DNA of 64,000 nucleotides from NCBI RefSeq assembly GCF_000814905.1, contig NZ_JXAG01000035.1, forward strand, positions 234,570 to 298,569. The letters are read 5' to 3'. Below the pieces are notes generated by a model, which saw nothing but the letters and a program-made list of their open reading frames with translations, was not told the DNA's origin and did not search any database. Origin of the DNA: Enterobacter sp. Bisph1 (GTDB lineage Bacteria > Pseudomonadota > Gammaproteobacteria > Enterobacterales > Enterobacteriaceae). Made by a program: the position numbers and the translations under genes. Of the stretch, positions 59,276 to 64,000 are shown one piece after another (within the stretch, counting starts at the first letter, position 1; the number at the start of each line of letters is the position of its first letter).

Positions 59276-62200
59276 TCAGCTAGTCCAGGCATCATTCCAG
59301 GTCTTTAAAAGCGCGCCTTCAAGCATCCAGCGCTCAAAAATTGCTTCTCTAAGCTTATCTCCCATAACCGGGAGAGTATCCGGATTATGGATATGATCTT
59401 TTAGAGCATTAACCCATTGTGTGAACTCGTTTTTTACTAATGTCACAGGTAAGCCGCATCGGTAAGGCTCTATATCCGTGCATATTACTGGAATGCCACA
59501 TGCGCCTAGTTCAAGCAAGCGTAAGTTACTTTTACAGACATTAAACTGATTCATCTCCAGGGGGACCAGAGCCAAATCAAGGTCGAGACTAGCAAGCTTT
59601 TCTGGATAAACCTGGATAGGTACCCCTTTATGGTATTCACACTTAATTCCTTCAGGCTGCATCCCCATAAATACCCACTGTATTTCATTTTCAAACGCTT
59701 TCATCAGAGGTTTGAGGATGGACAAATCCCCGGCATGAGTTGCGCCTCCAGCCCAGCCGACACGTAATTTTTGACCCACCCGCCGGCGCGATTTGAGGTT
59801 CCCCCATATTTCGCGAGGTAAGCCGTTAGGTGCGACTACTACGGAGTCTGAAAAACGGAAAAACTCTTCTGCCAACGCGGGCGTAGAGACCACGATTCTG
59901 TCCGCCAACTGGCAATCTTTGCGGATATCTTTAATAATATCCTGTTTAATTAAATTACGGACCGCACTGCGCACAGGAATGTTAGGTGAATAATCATCAT
60001 AATCAAGTACTATTTTTGCATCTGTAAATTTTTTTATTATTTCAATATAATGTGCAAGTCCCCGACGCGCGCCAGGTTGAACAAGGATGATGTCAGGATT
60101 AAATTCGGCAAGATCAGGAATCTTAAGAAAAGTATCACTTGCCCCGCCTTCTATATATAACTCATTAGATAACGCGTTAAAGGGATGGATAACACGATAA
60201 TATCCGCAACCATGCCGATCAATATTATTGGCAATGACGACTGGGAGTGGTCGTCCCGGAAGACTACCATGCACGTCTGCGAGGTATGGCGATAATTCGA
60301 ATCCAGGCGAATGCCGACTTAAATTTCGGTTATAAGCAGGATCTGAATGCAATGAAGGAAGCCATTTTTCATATAACCGCTCTTGCAAACTCGCATCGCT
60401 TTCACGATAACTGCCAGAAGCAGTCTGCAGACATACGACTCTGACAGAAGGTACAAATACGTGACAATAACCGTTTTGTGACAGCCTCAGCGCAAGATCC
60501 ACTTCGCTATAACCCGCAGCAAAATCGTTAGAATTGAATCCAGACAGTTCCAAAAAAACATTTTTTCGAACTAATAAACATTCATGCGTTAATGCACTAA
60601 TGTTATTAGCGAGCTGTAATCGGTTCAGATAACCAGCGGCAGCAGTGGATTCACCTTCGAATATTCTACCAACACTTCCATTCATTCCCAGTACCATGCC
60701 GGCACCAATGACCCTGGCATCTTGATCGATAATTTTCGGTCCAACCAAACCTATTTCTGGGCGTACAAAATAAGCTACAAGCGACCTAAGCCAGTCAGAC
60801 TCAACAATTAACATATCCGGATTCATAAAGACAACAATATCACCTTGACTTTCATGAATAGCCATATTATTCATGGCTGGCCAGCAGTATTCACCATGCC
60901 ATTCAAGAATTTTAATCTGCGGTATGTCCAGATCAGCTAATTTTTGAAGGTACTTTATTACTTCCACACTTAAGCCATTATGGAAAACAAGGACAACTTC
61001 AAAGGCAATGCCTTCAGTTAATTCTAAAACCTTCTCAACACAAGCGCTCAAAGTCTTAACATCATCATTCGCAATGATAATAATTGAAGCTGTCTGACCT
61101 GGAATATATTTATATTTAACATTCAATGAAAGATTATGATTGATATATACTGTTTCAATTGTCGCATTTATATTGAGTTTAAGTAGATGCTCACTCACCA
61201 ATTTTTCATAATGATTTATATTACAATTATTTAGCCAAGAAAGGCTTGATGTTTTAGTCCGGTAACAGACTTTACTGATATGCCCAATAGCCTTAAGCCC
61301 CTGCTCCTCGATAAGATTAATCAACATCGAGATGGGTAAAAACTCGCAATAATGTTCATTAAAAGCGCAGGTTGTATTTAATGATGCGACATCAAATGCA
61401 AGCATTTTACCGATATAGGGATAACTTCTTAATAAATCGATATTAATGTCGGGCTTCAATAGTGGATGAGATTTACCTTCACCATCATAAACTTCCTCAT
61501 CAAAATAAAATGCTTTTATATGAGGTTGTAACGCTTTTACTTCAGCTATATCAAGCAAAGTATGAGTGAAAAGGATGTCGCCAGCTTCAATAAACAAAAC
61601 CACTGCTGATTTCACTTCTAAAATAACTTCATTCAATTTCACATCGAGGCGACTACGTTTTGCTTCATTAATAACCTCAACATATTGCTTCCCAGTAGAA
61701 TCAATCTGAAGTAACCAAGTTTTATTGACTTTATATTGCTGATTAGCTATGCTCGACAGCGTGGCCTGAACATCTAACTCATCTTTCGTACAATCAATAA
61801 TAATATCTATGGGAATTAATGCGTCATTTTTCCTTAGGATATACTCTACTGAGTCAAGACGTTTTTGACTATCCTGGACAGAACTGTACCATTTACTGTA
61901 TGACCATTTAGGCTCGGCTAACTTTCTTAATTTTTTATTATGCAAACCTATTTCACGGCTAATAGTTTCATTGAATTGGACAAATGAAGTATTTGTATCT
62001 AAATCTAGTAATTCAGATATTTTTTCATTCAAATTCCAGCGACGTACAAAACTATCATGATTGGCCACAACGAAATCACATGCTTCCTCATAGCCTGAGA
62101 TAATTTCTTTACATATCTCGTCGCCACTATATTTATTTTTTTTCGCACGACCAGAAAAATTATAGTAGTGAGACTGGTCGAAATTTTTAGAGCTAAGATA

Positions 62201-62947
62201 ACCATCTCCACCATAGATATCATAAATATATACCGGAACACCAGCAATTAAAGAATATTGTACCATTTTTCCACTTGTAATGACCAAGTCATATTTACTG
62301 ATCAATTCAGGTGTAACTCTAAGTTGCATATCACTTTCACCGACGAGCACACACTCAATCCCTTGTTCTTCAAGGGTTTTTATTGTAGCGTCAAGCTCAG
62401 GGGGGCGGTGATGAGATATAAATAATGCTTTCTTCAATTCTAATGAGGGTATTTCAGCGTCAGCAGAAATAAAACCCTCGGGTACTGGGTTATCAAACAA
62501 TGTGATTTTTTGAGAATTAATTCCTTTTTCAACTAATGCATCTCGGCATTCATAAGAGACAGCTATGATGCGATAAGCTATGTCATTTTCGGGTATACCC
62601 GAAAGCGGCAAGTCAAGCGTTAAAAAGGATGACATGTAATTAAAAATTAATCGCGTATGGATTCCCTTTTCATGGATGTACTCACGTAACCATGTATTTA
62701 TTACACAATGCTGCAACCACACGATATCGTAATCCCAGTTAAAGGGATAATGATCATCATCAGTGAGCAATAACCGCTCCTGGTGATTTAGTTGAAGGAA
62801 TAACTGTTCAAACTCGCCGCCGATTAGGTGCGTAAAAACATCAACATGCCAGCCCTGCTCAAGAAAATATTCAGTTATTTCCAATGTTGCGATTTCACAT
62901 TCATGAAGCTTTTCGAGGTGGTTGGCGGTGATAAGAATCCGGGGCAT
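59276..62947 (-). CDS. Large multi-domain glycosyltransferase, probable flagellin glycosylation enzyme
   Basis: 1,223 residues, no signal peptide or membrane segments. Parts seen: a GT-B-like front (1-330, start MPRILITANHLEKLHECEIA); a GT2-like domain (about 390-560) with the family end LKPDINIDLLRSYPYIGKML but a weak metal motif (EAGD); a second GT2-like domain (about 640-870) with MNPD and AGYSEVDLALRLSQNGY; and a GT4 domain (about 910-1223) with LRVGWAGGATHAGD and NLRLLELGACGIPVICTDIE. It is AT-rich, lies alone between fliA and fliC where Salmonella has fliB, and has its own terminator. Glycosylation of flagellin is inferred from position; a cytoplasmic enzyme would fit. Confidence 0.8.
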   Translation of the reverse strand: MPRILITANHLEKLHECEIATLEITEYFLEQGWHVDVFTHLIGGEFEQLFLQLNHQERLLLTDDDHYPFNWDYDIVWLQHCVINTWLREYIHEKGIHTRLIFNYMSSFLTLDLPLSGIPENDIAYRIIAVSYECRDALVEKGINSQKITLFDNPVPEGFISADAEIPSLELKKALFISHHRPPELDATIKTLEEQGIECVLVGESDMQLRVTPELISKYDLVITSGKMVQYSLIAGVPVYIYDIYGGDGYLSSKNFDQSHYYNFSGRAKKNKYSGDEICKEIISGYEEACDFVVANHDSFVRRWNLNEKISELLDLDTNTSFVQFNETISREIGLHNKKLRKLAEPKWSYSKWYSSVQDSQKRLDSVEYILRKNDALIPIDIIIDCTKDELDVQATLSSIANQQYKVNKTWLLQIDSTGKQYVEVINEAKRSRLDVKLNEVILEVKSAVVLFIEAGDILFTHTLLDIAEVKALQPHIKAFYFDEEVYDGEGKSHPLLKPDINIDLLRSYPYIGKMLAFDVASLNTTCAFNEHYCEFLPISMLINLIEEQGLKAIGHISKVCYRTKTSSLSWLNNCNINHYEKLVSEHLLKLNINATIETVYINHNLSLNVKYKYIPGQTASIIIIANDDVKTLSACVEKVLELTEGIAFEVVLVFHNGLSVEVIKYLQKLADLDIPQIKILEWHGEYCWPAMNNMAIHESQGDIVVFMNPDMLIVESDWLRSLVAYFVRPEIGLVGPKIIDQDARVIGAGMVLGMNGSVGRIFEGESTAAAGYLNRLQLANNISALTHECLLVRKNVFLELSGFNSNDFAAGYSEVDLALRLSQNGYCHVFVPSVRVVCLQTASGSYRESDASLQERLYEKWLPSLHSDPAYNRNLSRHSPGFELSPYLADVHGSLPGRPLPVVIANNIDRHGCGYYRVIHPFNALSNELYIEGGASDTFLKIPDLAEFNPDIILVQPGARRGLAHYIEIIKKFTDAKIVLDYDDYSPNIPVRSAVRNLIKQDIIKDIRKDCQLADRIVVSTPALAEEFFRFSDSVVVAPNGLPREIWGNLKSRRRVGQKLRVGWAGGATHAGDLSILKPLMKAFENEIQWVFMGMQPEGIKCEYHKGVPIQVYPEKLASLDLDLALVPLEMNQFNVCKSNLRLLELGACGIPVICTDIEPYRCGLPVTLVKNEFTQWVNALKDHIHNPDTLPVMGDKLREAIFERWMLEGALLKTWNDAWTS

Positions 62948-63122
62948 ATTTTTTCCCTTGGCTTAGTAAGATGTACCGCAGACAGCGCATCAATAGGTTT
63001 TCAAACCTCCACTGTAACCGATAAAACTAAATTCAAATTCGAAAATTCGAGCATAAAATGCAGTTATTCTTGCGGATTAAACCACGCAGACAAGCTGTTT
63101 AAAGCCATTAGTAATAGTAAAA

Positions 63123-63147
63123 AAAAGCGCCGACAAGCGGCGCTTTT
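63123..63147 (-). terminator. Terminator of fliC
   Basis: A 10-bp stem AAAAGCGCCG/CGGCGCTTTT with a five-base loop, followed on the minus strand by a run of T. The 175 bases from here to the glycosyltransferase start are AT-rich and should hold its promoter; AAGGGA lies before its ATG. Confidence 0.88.
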
Positions 63148-63166
63148 ATGACAATGCATTGTGCGA

Positions 63167-64000
63167 TTAACGCAGCAGGGACAGCATGGTCTGCGGAACC
63201 TGGTTGGCCTGGGCCAGTACGGAAGAACCGGCCTGCTGCAGGATCTGCGAGCGCGACATGTTCGACACTTCCGTGGCGTAGTCAGAATCCTGAATACGGC
63301 TGCGGGCAGAAGACAGGTTGTTCACCGTGTTGTTCAGGTTGGTGATGGTGGATTCGAAACGGTTCTGAGACGCACCCAGCAGGCTGCGCTGAGTATCTAC
63401 CGCTTTAATGGCATCATCGATAGTGGACAGCGCACCTGTGGTTACAACCGGGGTACCTGAAGTGCCTGTTGGGGTCAGGACATCAAAACCGCTCGCTGTT
63501 ACCTTACGATCACCTGAAGCTACGTTAGCATTCCCTGTACCAGCCGTACCCGTTGCATTGTACAGGTTCCATTTAGAGCTGTCGTTCATGGTGATACTGA
63601 TGGTTTCACCATCTTTGGAGCCGACCTGGAAATCAAAGGTTTTAGCCGCAGTGTTTTTCAGGATTTTGGTGCCGTTGAAGTCAGTCTGTGAATTCACGCG
63701 GTCGATTTCGGCCAGACGCTGGTTAACTTCAGCCTGGATGGAGTCGATATCGCTTGCAGAGTTAGAGCTGTTCTGCGCCTGAACGGTCAGGTCACGCACT
63801 CGCTGCAGGTTGTTGTTGATTTCGCTCAGCGCACCTTCAGCGGTCTGCGCCAGAGAGATACCGTCGTTAGCGTTACGTGCAGCAACGGTCAGGCCATTGA
63901 TGTTAGAGGTAAAGCGGTTGGCAATCGCCTGGCCAGCAGCATCGTCTTTGGCGCTGTTGATACGCAGACCGGAAGACAGACGCTCAATAGACGTACCCAG
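63167..64000 (-). CDS. fliC: Flagellin FliC (5' end cut off)
   Basis: The frame is open to the window end, so about 24 N-terminal residues are missing; 277 codons are seen. The N-terminal D0/D1 part is typical (IERLSSGLRINSAKDDAAGQ, NANDGISLAQTAEGALSEIN) and the end is SVLAQANQVPQTMLSLLR. Between them lie only about 100 residues, so the whole protein would be about 300 residues against about 500 in E. coli K-12; outer domains D2/D3 are lacking. The short middle is rich in Thr and Ser (LTPTGTSGTPVVTTGALST). It forms the filament; the gene next to it is a glycosyltransferase. Confidence 0.95.
   Translation of the reverse strand: MGTSIERLSSGLRINSAKDDAAGQAIANRFTSNINGLTVAARNANDGISLAQTAEGALSEINNNLQRVRDLTVQAQNSSNSASDIDSIQAEVNQRLAEIDRVNSQTDFNGTKILKNTAAKTFDFQVGSKDGETISITMNDSSKWNLYNATGTAGTGNANVASGDRKVTASGFDVLTPTGTSGTPVVTTGALSTIDDAIKAVDTQRSLLGASQNRFESTITNLNNTVNNLSSARSRIQDSDYATEVSNMSRSQILQQAGSSVLAQANQVPQTMLSLLR

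Noticed and set aside
62828..63151. 107-codon plus-strand frame over the glycosyltransferase start and the fliC terminator
   Set aside because: Crosses the start of a real gene and a terminator, with no ribosome-binding site or conserved motif.

Overview
The window is a chromosomal segment of a motile member of the Enterobacteriaceae. The backbone follows the Escherichia/Salmonella order closely: cmoB, cutC, yecM, argS, flhEAB, cheZYBR, tar, cheWA, motBA, flhCD, uspC, otsAB, araHGF, yecJ, azuC, yecR, ftnA, yecH, tyrP, the leuZ-cysT-glyW tRNAs, pgsA, uvrC, uvrY, yecF, sdiA, the cystine operon, fliZA and fliC. Base composition looks moderately GC-rich in backbone genes and clearly AT-rich in several inserted blocks. 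The species cannot be fixed from sequence alone. The mixture of core genes with plant-polymer genes (rhamnogalacturonan use, KdgR-like boxes) would fit an Enterobacter/Kosakonia-type organism, but that is inference.

Layout. 1-4.1 kb: translation and tRNA modification genes (cmoB partial, argS). 4.3-5.5 kb: an AT-rich two-gene cassette coding for a ComF-like phosphoribosyltransferase and a SLOG-type nucleotide-binding protein, the best candidate here for an undescribed system. 5.6-8.5 kb: rhiN-rhiT for uptake and hydrolysis of unsaturated rhamnogalacturonides, with a KdgR-like operator upstream. 8.6-15.6 kb: flhBAE and cheRBYZ. 15.7-17.7 kb: a decayed second chemoreceptor where E. coli has tap, then an intact tar with its own sigma-28 promoter. 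17.7-23.3 kb: a five-gene Csu-type (archaic chaperone-usher) fimbrial operon inserted between tar and cheW, with an AT-rich leader holding a perfect CRP core. 23.4-28.9 kb: cheW, cheA, motB, motA, flhC, flhD and a conserved flhDC control region (CRP and RcsAB sites).

29-43 kb: stress and carbon genes (uspC, otsBA, araFGH), a DJ-1 protein, yecJ, the tiny gene azuC, a DHA2 exporter, a KdgR-box-preceded sugar-phosphate isomerase, yecR, ftnA, yecH and tyrP behind two TyrR boxes. 43-45 kb: a CHASE3 chemoreceptor behind a near-perfect sigma-28 promoter. 45.0-49.0 kb: remnants of at least two elements that used the tRNA-Leu gene as attachment site, bounded by a 132-bp direct repeat. They hold two different integrase C-termini, P2-like tail gene fragments, a phage-borne tRNA and an intact membrane acyltransferase. 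49-58 kb: tRNAs, pgsA, uvrY-uvrC, yecF, sdiA and the tcyJ-dcyD-tcyL-tcyN operon. 57.6-64 kb: fliZ, fliA, an AT-rich 1,223-residue multi-domain glycosyltransferase, and fliC (cut by the window end), which codes for an unusually short flagellin.

How it works together. Most of the window serves motility: master regulator (flhDC), export gate (flhAB), motor (motAB), signalling (cheA, cheW, cheR, cheB, cheY, cheZ), receptors (tar and the CHASE3 receptor), sigma-28 (fliA), its partner fliZ, and the filament (fliC) with a probable flagellin glycosyltransferase. Accessory surface genes (fimbriae, acyltransferase, glycosyltransferase) have been inserted at several points of this cluster, and two of the metabolic insertions look tied to pectin breakdown.
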